Below are positions 1-6,816 of a stretch of 16,419 nt of DNA, in pieces (the stretch's first letter is position 1; each line of letters starts with the position of its first letter). The notes below the pieces were generated by a model, which made no database searches, was not told where the DNA came from, and saw only the letters and a program-made list of their open reading frames with translations. Both the position numbers and the translations under genes were made by a program. Location of the stretch: NCBI GenBank assembly GCA_003645395.1, contig QNFC01000018.1:1-16419 (forward strand), read 5' to 3'. The DNA comes from Gammaproteobacteria bacterium. Its GTDB lineage: Bacteria; Pseudomonadota; Gammaproteobacteria; Immundisolibacterales; Immundisolibacteraceae.

Positions 1-419
1 CGGTCGACTATCGACTTATTAGCTCGGCAGAGTTCGCCGAGCAGGAACCCGCCAGTTTTGACGTGGTTACCTGCATGGAACTACTCGAGCATGTGCCTGA
101 CCCAGTCGCGGTAGTCACCGATTGCAGCAATCTGGTTAAGCCGGGAGGCTGGCTATTTTTTGCCACGCTGAATCGAACCCTAACTGCGTTTGTACAGGCC
201 ATCGTCGCTGCAGAGCACCTGCTTCAATTACTGCCCCGCGGCACGCATGATTACGCAAAGCTGATCCGTCCATCCGAACTTGCGCAGTGGTGCCGCTCGG
301 CAGGACTTGAGGTAGTTCGCATTCGTGGGTTGGGCTACAACCCCATCACCCATGAGGCCTCGCTACGACAAAACTGCTCAGTCAACTACCTGCTTGCGGC
401 CAAAAAACCACTAGATTGA
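1..419 (+). CDS. ubiG: Ubiquinone biosynthesis O-methyltransferase UbiG, C-terminal part (5' truncated by window)
   Basis: This is the last 138 residues of a SAM-dependent methyltransferase; the reading frame is open from base 3 and the start lies left of the window. UbiG (about 240 residues in known members) methylates the two hydroxyl groups made on the ring during ubiquinone synthesis. Seen directly: the class I methyltransferase segment DVVTCMELLEHVPDP, then LVKPGGWLFFATLNR, GTHDYAKLIRPSEL and the family-typical LGYNPITHEA with VNYLLAA near the C-terminus. These match the E. coli UbiG pattern segment by segment. The gene converges on tatD with 37 nt between the stop codons. The N-terminal SAM-binding glycine loop is outside the window. 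The identification is secure; the dual-substrate activity follows from the family. Confidence 0.93.
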   Translation, partial: VDYRLISSAEFAEQEPASFDVVTCMELLEHVPDPVAVVTDCSNLVKPGGWLFFATLNRTLTAFVQAIVAAEHLLQLLPRGTHDYAKLIRPSELAQWCRSAGLEVVRIRGLGYNPITHEASLRQNCSVNYLLAAKKPLD

Positions 420-431
420 TAACGGTGGGTT
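402..431 (-). terminator. Weak candidate Rho-independent terminator for the tatD end of the operon
   Basis: In the minus-strand transcript, downstream of tatD, AACCCAC (431-425) can pair with GTGGTT (411-406) leaving one bulged C and a 13-nt loop, followed by a run of U (407-402, the first two within the stem). The structure overlaps the last codons of ubiG. The stem is short and imperfect, so this is a weak call. In the + direction no U-run follows the hairpin, so it does not look like a terminator for ubiG. Confidence 0.3.
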
Positions 432-456
432 CTCTATCGGCAAAACCTGATTGAAC

Positions 457-1227
457 CTAACGACGGGCAAGACTAAACAGCCGAAAGAAATTATCGGTGG
501 TCACTTCTGCCAGCTCCTGCACACTCATGTCTCGTAGTTCCGCGACAAACTCGGCAACGTCACGCACATAAGCGGGTTGATTAGTTTTGCCCCGCCAGGG
601 CACAGGGGCAAGCCAGGGAGAGTCCGTCTCCACCAGTAGCGATTCCACCGGTATCTGCCGCGCTACCTGCTGCAGATCCGCAGCGCTGCGGAAGGTGACA
701 ATGCCCGAGAATGAGATCATAAACCCCATGTCAATGGCCCGCTTCGCCGAGTCAATGTCTTCGACATAACAGTGCATCACGCCACCAATTTCACTGGCCC
801 GCTCACGATCAAGGACGGCCAACGTATCCGCAGCAGCGTCGCGCATATGAATGATCAGCGGTTTTTTCAGCTCGCGGGCAACCCCAACGTGAATCGCTAA
901 CTGGTCACGCTGCTGCTCGGCATTGTCACTGCGATAGTAATCCAGGCCGGTCTCGCCAACAGCTACCACGGCATCGGCAGCAGCCAGCGCTAATAGGTGC
1001 TCAGCACTAATTTCAGTATTGGCCACTTCATTGGGGTGAACACCCGCAGACGCAAAGACATTGTCGTATTGTTCGGCTAACTCGCGCACCGTATCTGCAT
1101 TGGCCAGCCCAACGCACACACAAAGAAAATGGTGAATATCGCGCTCAGCTGCGCTTGCCAACAACTGATTAACACCCCCGAGCTCGGCGTCAACCAGGTC
1201 GAGATGACAGTGGGAATCAACAAACAT
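457..1227 (-). CDS. tatD: TatD-family metal-dependent hydrolase (YcfH-like)
   Basis: The product has 256 residues, the usual length for TatD-type TIM-barrel hydrolases, which are cytoplasmic enzymes reported to act as metal-dependent DNases; the physiological substrate of the YcfH branch is unclear. Seen directly: the N-terminal metal motif VDSHCHLD (H6, H8), the GETGLDYY motif with E92, IIHMRDA (H127), MHCY (H152) and ETDSPWLAP with D202, together the complete metal-binding set. The ATG start puts the HxH motif at the extreme N-terminus as the family requires; no strong Shine-Dalgarno sequence precedes it. It lies 49 nt after pilZ and is the last gene of the operon, the same position as ycfH after holB in E. 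coli. Family assignment is firm; tatD is used as a family symbol (ycfH would also fit). Confidence 0.93.
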   Translation of the reverse strand: MFVDSHCHLDLVDAELGGVNQLLASAAERDIHHFLCVCVGLANADTVRELAEQYDNVFASAGVHPNEVANTEISAEHLLALAAADAVVAVGETGLDYYRSDNAEQQRDQLAIHVGVARELKKPLIIHMRDAAADTLAVLDRERASEIGGVMHCYVEDIDSAKRAIDMGFMISFSGIVTFRSAADLQQVARQIPVESLLVETDSPWLAPVPWRGKTNQPAYVRDVAEFVAELRDMSVQELAEVTTDNFFRLFSLARR

Positions 1228-1276
1228 CAGCGGTTACAACCAAATCAGGTGACACATCAAAAGGGCGACCCCGAAA

Positions 1277-1696
1277 TCACATAGTGTGTGTCGGGCGATT
1301 GCTCTTCAACACACCTGCAAGGAGGGTTTCAATTTTATTGCGAACCTGCTTGTTGCCCTCTTCATCGGCTAATTGAATACCAATACCGGCAACTTTACCG
1401 CCCTGGGCGCCAGGGGGTGTAATCCAGATAATCTTGCCGGCAACCGGCATTTTTGCAGTTTCGCCGGGCAGGGTAAGCAACAGAAAGACCTCATCACCCA
1501 GGGCATAACTTTTTTTGGTTGGAATGAACAACCCACCACCAGATACATAACTCATATAAGAGCTATAGAGCTGCGCTTTGTCTTTAATCGCTAAAGACAA
1601 TACTCCCGGACGCCCACTTCGACGCGGCTCCGGCTTTTCCTGCTCCTTTCCAGGCTCATCGACCTGTTCTATTTCTGTGCTTTCTTCTTCAGACAT
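1277..1696 (-). CDS. pilZ: Type IV pilus assembly protein PilZ
   Basis: The 139-residue product is a single PilZ domain of the founding PilZ type, needed for type IV pilus biogenesis in Pseudomonas and Xanthomonas, where it works with the PilB ATPase and FimX. Segments seen that match this subgroup: LSLAIKDKAQLYSSYM, GGLFIPTKKSYALGDEVFLLL, PVAGKIIWITP, and the C-terminal KSNRPTHTM. Residues 1-24 form a highly acidic, Glu-rich extension that is longer than the short N-terminus I recall for the Pseudomonas protein. The start codon lies inside holB (28-nt overlap), with only a weak GAG-type ribosome site; no other ATG or GTG is available before the conserved domain, so this start is likely. RxxxR occurs at R25-R29 and SGGG at 52-55, but the D/N of the canonical c-di-GMP motif is replaced by Y50. 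Position after holB matches pseudomonads. Confidence 0.92.
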   Translation of the reverse strand: MSEEESTEIEQVDEPGKEQEKPEPRRSGRPGVLSLAIKDKAQLYSSYMSYVSGGGLFIPTKKSYALGDEVFLLLTLPGETAKMPVAGKIIWITPPGAQGGKVAGIGIQLADEEGNKQVRNKIETLLAGVLKSNRPTHTM

Positions 1697-2736
1697 TTAC
1701 TCTGCCAGCTCAGCAGGAACGCTTCCCACATTAACCTGTTGTTCAAGGGAATTCCCTGAGTTGCCACGTAGCCATCAAGCAACCTGGTCAGCTCAAAAAC
1801 ACCGGCTAAGTGTAACCGGTCTCTCTGCACCCGCAAATTATTTCCAAACACCTTTTCGTCTGCTTCACGCAGGCCAGCGTAACTACCAACAAGCGTACGA
1901 AGCCAGCCTTGTATAATCCCGGTTAGCCATGCACGATCATGCTTTTCCCAATCACCTGCAATCTGTAACAACGACCCCTGCCCGGCGGCTAACGCGGTCA
2001 ATTGCTCAATCGGTTGCAGCCATTTTTGTAACTCACCGGACGTTAACAGATCCTGAGCATGCCTCGGTGCTCCATTAGTAAAAATCAACGCGCGCTCGCA
2101 TTCATCGCGCGAATATTCATCTCCCAGCCACTCGATCACTTCAGTAATCGGCGGCGCTGGAAAATCAATCCGTTGACAGCGACTACGGATGGTCGCCAGC
2201 AAATTGAGCGGTCGCTCGCTAAGTAACAGCAGCAGAGTGTCTTCGGGAGGCTCTTCAAGCACCTTCAATAATGCATTCGCAGCTTCTTTATTCAGTGCGT
2301 CTGCCGGCATGATGATGACAATTTTCAAGCCACCGTAGTGGCTGGACTGTGTCAGCTTGTCGATTAGCTCACGTATCTGGTCGATAGTAATAACGGTACG
2401 GGCTGTTTTACGACTCCGCTCCCGAACCTGACAACGCTGCGGTGGATAGCTTTCAAACACTCGCCGCAGATCCGGTTCGGGGCTCAACACCATGCAGTCT
2501 GGATAACTACCACTGGCGTGCTGACGACAATGGCTACATTGGCCACAAGCAGCGCCGGCGGCCGTCGGCGAGCTGCACACTAGCATAGAGACCCAGGCTT
2601 GCAGAAACTCTTCCTTTCCGATTCCCGGTGGACCCACGAGCAACAAAGCATGTGGCAATTGGCCACTAGAATGCAGCGCCTGCATTCGCCTTAGAAGCCC
2701 CCCATTCCATGGATACTCTGCCGATTCAACGGTCAA
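1669..2736 (-). CDS. holB: DNA polymerase III subunit delta' (clamp loader)
   Basis: The 355-residue protein is the delta' subunit of the clamp loader that opens the beta sliding clamp during replication. Seen: an AAA+ N-terminus with the P-loop-like GPPGIGKE (residues 35-42), a four-cysteine zinc module (C54, C64, C67, C70), the LLKVLEEPPEDT segment and the SRC motif (residues 185-187) that supplies the arginine finger, then the C-terminal collar region. E. coli delta' has 334 residues; the difference lies largely in a stretch around residues 82-112 after the zinc module. The start is TTG, sharing bases with the tmk stop (TTGA, 4-nt overlap), which implies translational coupling; the next upstream part is conserved tmk sequence, so this start is favoured. 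The 3' end overlaps pilZ by 28 nt. Identification is certain on domain pattern and context. Confidence 0.95.
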   Translation of the reverse strand: MTVESAEYPWNGGLLRRMQALHSSGQLPHALLLVGPPGIGKEEFLQAWVSMLVCSSPTAAGAACGQCSHCRQHASGSYPDCMVLSPEPDLRRVFESYPPQRCQVRERSRKTARTVITIDQIRELIDKLTQSSHYGGLKIVIIMPADALNKEAANALLKVLEEPPEDTLLLLLSERPLNLLATIRSRCQRIDFPAPPITEVIEWLGDEYSRDECERALIFTNGAPRHAQDLLTSGELQKWLQPIEQLTALAAGQGSLLQIAGDWEKHDRAWLTGIIQGWLRTLVGSYAGLREADEKVFGNNLRVQRDRLHLAGVFELTRLLDGYVATQGIPLNNRLMWEAFLLSWQSKCLKKKAQK

Positions 2737-3353
2737 AATAGTGGCTCAATCAGCGCCTGCGCCTGACAAAACACCTGTTCAACATTTTGGCTCGCATCCA
2801 CGAGTTTCACTCGCCCGGGAAACTGCTCCATACGCCGCAAATAGGCTTCGCGAACCTGAGTGAAGAACGCCACTTTCTCCTGTTCAAATCGGTCGGGGAA
2901 GTTACGCCTGCCAGCGCGCTGCAAACCCTCTTCGACCGGCAAGTCGAACAGCAGGGTGAGATCAGGTTGCAGGTGGGGGTGTACCCACTGTTCAAGCTCC
3001 TCAATACGTTCAAAAGACAATCCCCGGCCTCCGCCCTGATAGGCGAAACTGGCGTCAGTAAATCGATCGCAAAGTACCCACTTTCCAGCTTCAAGCGCCG
3101 GTTGAATAATCTGCATAATATGCTGCGCCCGCGCTGCAAACATCATTAGCAGTTCACTTTCTGCTGCCAGGTTACCGGTATTCGGGTCGAGCAATACAGA
3201 TCTGAGCATTTCACCTAGTGCGGTACCACCCGGTTCACGACTAATTACCAGGTCAACACCGCGACCCATTAACCAGTCAGCAATCGCTACTGCTGCAGTA
3301 CTTTTACCGGCGCCCTCCGTACCCTCAAGCGTAATGAACTGTCCCTTGCTCAC
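2733..3353 (-). CDS. tmk: Thymidylate kinase
   Basis: The 206-residue enzyme phosphorylates dTMP to dTDP with ATP, the step shared by de novo and salvage routes to dTTP. Seen: P-loop at residues 11-19 (GTEGAGKST), the REPGGT motif that binds the dTMP phosphate, the DRFTDASFAYQGGGR motif, and an arginine-containing LID segment (RAGRRNFPDRFE). The basic residues in the LID rather than in the P-loop point to the E. coli-type (type II) enzyme. The start is GTG, overlapping the mltG stop in a GTGA arrangement, with GGGA five bases upstream inside mltG acting as a ribosome site. The 3' end overlaps holB by 4 nt. Tmk next to holB is a widely conserved pairing of dTTP supply with replication. Confidence 0.97.
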   Translation of the reverse strand: MSKGQFITLEGTEGAGKSTAAVAIADWLMGRGVDLVISREPGGTALGEMLRSVLLDPNTGNLAAESELLMMFAARAQHIMQIIQPALEAGKWVLCDRFTDASFAYQGGGRGLSFERIEELEQWVHPHLQPDLTLLFDLPVEEGLQRAGRRNFPDRFEQEKVAFFTQVREAYLRRMEQFPGRVKLVDASQNVEQVFCQAQALIEPLF

Positions 3354-4357
3354 TTTATTCCCAACTGATAGCGCCTGACCGCTCGATTGTGCTCGGCAAG
3401 GGTCGTCGAAAACTTATGCCCACCTTTTCCCGTGGCAACAAAGTAGAGCGTCTCGTCACTTCGATCCGGATTCACAGCCGCACGAATTGAGGCTAGTCCG
3501 GGTAGGGCGATAGCCGTTGGCGGCAAACCACCATGCAGATAGCTGTTATAGGGGGTATCACGGCGCATATCCCGCCGACGCAGATCACCATCAAACTCTG
3601 TGCCCAGACCGTAGATAATCGTAGAGTCGGCCTGTAATCGCATGCCACGCTCCATGCGGCGATGGAAAACCCCGGAGATACGCCGCCGCTCACTCTCCGT
3701 ACCACTTTCCTTCTCAATAATTGAAGCGAGGATAAGTGCAGCCTCTGGGGAGTCGATGGCCAACCCTTCAGCCCGGTCCTGCCAGGCGGAGTCCAGGTGA
3801 GACTGCATCGTTTCGTGAATCCGATTAAGCAGTGTCAAATCGGTAATTCCCGCGCTATAAAAATAGGTGTCTGGGAAAAAGTTACCTTCCGCCACCTCAC
3901 CGGGCAGACCCATTTCCCGCATGATTTCACCAGGATCAAGATCCGCCGTGGTTACAACGATTCCCGCAGCGGAGTGAATTCTTTCTATCAATTGAGCAAA
4001 GGTATCGCCTTCGATGATGGTGAGCTGCTCTTTTATAGTATTACCGCTGGTCAGGGCTGCCAGTAATTGCGCCACAGTCTGACCGGGAATGAACTCGTAT
4101 TCACCCGCCAGTATTCGATTTCCGCCACCTTGCAAACGGGCTAACAACAACAGCTGTTGCGGATTACTCAGTAGTCCGTTGTCACTGAACCGAGTGGCTA
4201 GCGTCGTTAGTGTGTCACCGCGTTGAACTAGATGATTTTGCGGTCTGTCCAAACGCAGAGCCGTGCCACCGAGCCAGGTTTCCAAATTTTCAATGACAAA
4301 ACCTGCCAGCAGAATAAATACCAGCGTGACTAGTAGAAATACCCGACGGCGCAACAA
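3350..4357 (-). CDS. mltG: Endolytic murein transglycosylase MltG (YceG)
   Basis: The 335-residue, single-pass inner-membrane protein cleaves nascent glycan strands in the periplasm and is thought to set their length. Seen: N-terminal membrane segment (about residues 5-23), a LysM-like subdomain beginning near LVQRGDTLTTLA (44-55), then the YceG catalytic domain with ASIIEKESG (211-219); E215 or E217 is the family's catalytic glutamate. Later conserved blocks RMRLQ-like (GMRLQADST), TPYNSYLHGGLPP and IRAAVNP are all present. Start is TTG with a strong AAGGAG site (4362-4367) four bases before it; a second TTG directly follows and would give a better seven-base spacing, so the true start may be 4354. 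It follows fabF directly with 40 nt between, without the pabC gene that separates them in E. coli and Pseudomonas. Confidence 0.95.
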   Translation of the reverse strand: MLRRRVFLLVTLVFILLAGFVIENLETWLGGTALRLDRPQNHLVQRGDTLTTLATRFSDNGLLSNPQQLLLLARLQGGGNRILAGEYEFIPGQTVAQLLAALTSGNTIKEQLTIIEGDTFAQLIERIHSAAGIVVTTADLDPGEIMREMGLPGEVAEGNFFPDTYFYSAGITDLTLLNRIHETMQSHLDSAWQDRAEGLAIDSPEAALILASIIEKESGTESERRRISGVFHRRMERGMRLQADSTIIYGLGTEFDGDLRRRDMRRDTPYNSYLHGGLPPTAIALPGLASIRAAVNPDRSDETLYFVATGKGGHKFSTTLAEHNRAVRRYQLGIK

Positions 4358-4361
4358 CTTG

Positions 4362-4367
4362 CTCCTT
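4362..4367 (-). promoter_or_regulatory. Strong ribosome binding site deciding the TTG start of mltG
   Basis: AAGGAG on the minus strand precedes two consecutive TTG codons (4357 and 4354) by four and seven bases. No ATG lies nearby in the frame and the membrane segment begins at once, so initiation at TTG is well supported. Confidence 0.7.
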
Positions 4368-4384
4368 AACCAGGAGGACCGCTG

Positions 4385-4399
4385 GACCTGCCCCAGGTC
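4385..4399 (-). other. GC-rich perfect hairpin at the fabF stop codon, before mltG
   Basis: GACCTG (4385-4390) and CAGGTC (4394-4399) form a perfect 6-bp inverted repeat around a 3-base loop. It spans the fabF stop codon. No U-run follows on the minus strand, so it is not a terminator. A transcript-stabilising or processing structure that lowers expression of mltG relative to fabF is possible, but this is inference. Confidence 0.4.
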
Positions 4400-5636
4400 A
4401 GCTACGTTTGAAAATTAATGTCGCGTTGGTCCCACCGAACCCAAACGAGTTACTCATGGCCACATCAATGCTAGTGTCGCGAGCGGTATGGGCAACAAAA
4501 TCAAGATCACAACCCTCTTCGGGGTTATCAAGATTGATCGTTGGCGGGGCAACCCGATTTTTCAACGCCAGCGCAGTGTAAACCGCTTCAATACCGCCAG
4601 CAGCCCCGAGCAAATGACCAGTCATTGATTTGGTCGAACTCACTGCCAACCGATGGGCATGATCACCAAATGTCCGCTTTATCGCCTTTACCTCAACCAC
4701 ATCACCCGCCGGCGTAGAGGTGCCGTGGGCGTTGATATAGTCAACCTGATCCGGATTCAGGCCTGCATTTTTTAGTGCTAATTTCATACATCGGTAAGCA
4801 CCATCACCATTTGGTTCTGGATTAGTCATGTGGTAAGCGTCACCACTGAGCCCGTATCCGACAATCTCGGCGTAGATACTTGCATCACGAGCTTTAGCAT
4901 GCTCGTACTCTTCCAGCACCAGCACACCAGCACCATCGCTAAGCACAAAACCGTCACGATCCCGATCCCAGGGGCGACTGGCTCCCTGTGGGTCGTCGTT
5001 GCGGGTGGATAATGCTCGCGCCGCAGCAAACCCCCCAAGACCCGTTGCGCTAGTGGCTTTTTCTGCACCGCCAGCAACCATTACATCGGCATCACCATAT
5101 TCGATCAGCCGGGCAGCGTCGCCAATACTATGGGTAGCTGAAGCGCAGGCCGACACCAGCGCAATATTTGGCCCCTGGAAACCCCAGGCAACCGAAACAT
5201 TGCCGGAGACCATATTAATGATGTTACTGGGTACAAAAAATGGCGAAATTTTCCGCGGCCCGGATTTCAAAAATGCAGCATGGCCGCTTTCGATACCGGG
5301 CAGCCCACCAATCCCTGATCCAATAGCAACCCCGATGCGCTCAGCATCCGGCTCGGCATCGGTCAGGCCAGCATCGCGAATTGCCTGACTAGCAGCGGAA
5401 AACCCGTAGTGAATGAAGGTGTCCATTTTGCGCGCATCTTTTGCGCTCATGTATTCAGTAACATCAAACTCTTTTACAGAGCCGCCAAAACGGACACTGA
5501 AAGCACTTACATCAAATTCGGTAAGCGGTGCGATACCGCTAACACCGGCAGTGACGTTTTTCCAGTTCTCACCCACATCCAGGCCAATCGGAGAGACCAT
5601 CCCGACACCGGTGATCACCACTCTGCGCTTACTCAT
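4398..5636 (-). CDS. fabF: 3-oxoacyl-[ACP] synthase II (KAS II)
   Basis: The 412-residue condensing enzyme adds malonyl-ACP to acyl-ACP in fatty acid elongation and is the one mainly responsible for extending palmitoleoyl to vaccenoyl chains in E. coli. Seen: the nucleophile in SACASATHS (C164), the two active-site histidines in NAHGTSTPAGD (H304) and STKSMTGHLLGA (K336, H341), all in KAS II positions and with KAS II spacing. I chose the ATG at 5636; a TTG one codon upstream would give 413 residues but adds nothing. The upstream ribosome site is weak (GTAGAG). It follows acpP by 43 nt, the standard acpP-fabF arrangement, and is followed by mltG. Confidence 0.97.
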   Translation of the reverse strand: MSKRRVVITGVGMVSPIGLDVGENWKNVTAGVSGIAPLTEFDVSAFSVRFGGSVKEFDVTEYMSAKDARKMDTFIHYGFSAASQAIRDAGLTDAEPDAERIGVAIGSGIGGLPGIESGHAAFLKSGPRKISPFFVPSNIINMVSGNVSVAWGFQGPNIALVSACASATHSIGDAARLIEYGDADVMVAGGAEKATSATGLGGFAAARALSTRNDDPQGASRPWDRDRDGFVLSDGAGVLVLEEYEHAKARDASIYAEIVGYGLSGDAYHMTNPEPNGDGAYRCMKLALKNAGLNPDQVDYINAHGTSTPAGDVVEVKAIKRTFGDHAHRLAVSSTKSMTGHLLGAAGGIEAVYTALALKNRVAPPTINLDNPEEGCDLDFVAHTARDTSIDVAMSNSFGFGGTNATLIFKRS

Positions 5637-5679
5637 CAAAAAGCTCTACAGGACGTTTCATATCACGTAGTCGAGAAAC

Positions 5680-5922
5680 TTAGCCGGCATCTACACTTTG
5701 AATGTAATTAACAGCTTCCTGAACGGTGGTGATTTTTTCTGCCGCATCATCAGCAATTTCGCAATCGAATTCTTCTTCGAGTGCCATCACCAACTCGACG
5801 GTATCGAGTGAATCGGCGCCCAAATCATCAACAAACGATGCGTCTTTGGTGACTTCACTCTCGTTCACACCCAACTGCTCAATTACGATTTTCTGTACGC
5901 GTTCTTCGATGCTGCTGCTCAT
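5680..5922 (-). CDS. acpP: Acyl carrier protein
   Basis: This 80-residue, very acidic protein carries the growing acyl chain on a 4'-phosphopantetheine arm. The attachment site is S38 in GADSLD, and the helix II recognition surface (DTVELVMALEEEF) is intact. It interacts with every Fab enzyme in this cluster, with PlsX, and with many other partners. ATG start with an AAGGAG site 11 bases upstream, a somewhat long spacing. The 84-nt or so gap before it is the largest inside the fab block, leaving room for an additional promoter or processing site to give the high expression that acpP normally needs. Confidence 0.98.
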   Translation of the reverse strand: MSSSIEERVQKIVIEQLGVNESEVTKDASFVDDLGADSLDTVELVMALEEEFDCEIADDAAEKITTVQEAVNYIQSVDAG

Positions 5923-5956
5923 GATCAGGTTTTCTCCTTAGTGTTTAACAAAATGT

Positions 5957-5980
5957 CTGCCGAAAAAAAGATAACGACAG
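5957..5980 (-). other. U-rich-loop hairpin upstream of acpP
   Basis: In the minus-strand RNA, CUGUCG (5980-5975) can pair with CGGCAG (5962-5957), one pair being G-U, around a 12-base loop that contains seven consecutive U. It sits between fabG and acpP, about 35 nt before the acpP start. A U-rich single-stranded loop is the sort of site cleaved by RNase E, so it could separate acpP mRNA from the upstream transcript; that role is inferred. I saw no convincing -35/-10 pair in this gap. Confidence 0.35.
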
Positions 5981-6008
5981 TAACTGCCCGATAGCCGACC
6001 CCAATGGA

Positions 6009-6758
6009 TCAGCTTAAATACATTCCACCGTTCACGTGGATTGTCTGCCCGGTAATATAACCGGCGGCTGGCGAAGCCAAATAGGCCACGAGCCCGGCCA
6101 CGTCGTCGGCTTTACCCAGCCGTCCCAGCGGAATCTCGCTGGCCAAATCCGCACGCTGCTCTTCACCAAGCGCATTGGTCATGTCCGTTTCAATAAATCC
6201 CGGTGCTACGGCATTCACGGTGATATTCCTGCTAGCCACCTCTCGAGCCAGCGAACGAGTCAGCCCGCCAAGGCCTGCTTTCGCTGCCGCATAGTTTACC
6301 TGCCCCGCATTGCCCATGCTCGCAACCACGGAACTCAGGTTGATAATTCTACCTTGGCGCGCTTTGATCATGCCACGTAAAAAGGCCTTTGTGACCCGAT
6401 AGGTTCCACCCAGATTGGTGTCAATAACTTCTTCCCATTGGGGCTCTTTCATCACCATCAACAGGCCATCACGCGTAATGCCAGCGTTATTTACCAAAAT
6501 GGTAACTGCGTCAAATTCATCACCAACGGCAGCGGCAAATTCGGCCACCGACTCAGCATCACCGATGTTCAGCACCTTCCCCAGGCCAGCTATTCCAGCT
6601 GCTTTAAAATCCTCTGAAATGCCCGCCGCACCCTGATCGCTGGTCGCTGTACCAATCACTGTGGCACCCGCTCGGCCCAACTGCATGGCGACCGCTTTCC
6701 CAATGCCGCGACTGGCGCCGGTAACGATGGCAGTCTGACCATTTAGTGAATCATTCAT
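6009..6758 (-). CDS. fabG: 3-oxoacyl-[ACP] reductase
   Basis: The 249-residue short-chain dehydrogenase/reductase carries out the NADPH-dependent reduction of 3-ketoacyl-ACP, the first reductive step of each elongation cycle. Seen: cofactor-binding TGASRGIG (13-20), NNAG (90-93), and the catalytic set N115, S143, Y156, K160 with the usual YxxxK spacing. The C-terminus GQTIHVNGGMYLS is typical for FabG. ATG start with a TAAGGA site upstream. It lies 58 nt after fabD and before acpP, and this context separates it from the many other SDR reductases. Confidence 0.97.
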   Translation of the reverse strand: MNDSLNGQTAIVTGASRGIGKAVAMQLGRAGATVIGTATSDQGAAGISEDFKAAGIAGLGKVLNIGDAESVAEFAAAVGDEFDAVTILVNNAGITRDGLLMVMKEPQWEEVIDTNLGGTYRVTKAFLRGMIKARQGRIINLSSVVASMGNAGQVNYAAAKAGLGGLTRSLAREVASRNITVNAVAPGFIETDMTNALGEEQRADLASEIPLGRLGKADDVAGLVAYLASPAAGYITGQTIHVNGGMYLS

Positions 6759-6816
6759 TTCAGGCAGGTTCCTTAACTGACTTTAAAAATTGACTACAGC
6801 GTGCCGCCTAACGCCT

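Noticed and set aside
420..456. Bidirectional terminator between ubiG and tatD
   Set aside because: Only the minus direction has a U-run after the imperfect stem; in the plus direction the stem is followed by mixed sequence. Only a weak minus-strand terminator was listed.
2807..3149. Open frames of 110-120 codons overlapping tmk on both strands
   Set aside because: tmk has all its catalytic motifs through this stretch; the overlapping frames show no domain and no ribosome site.
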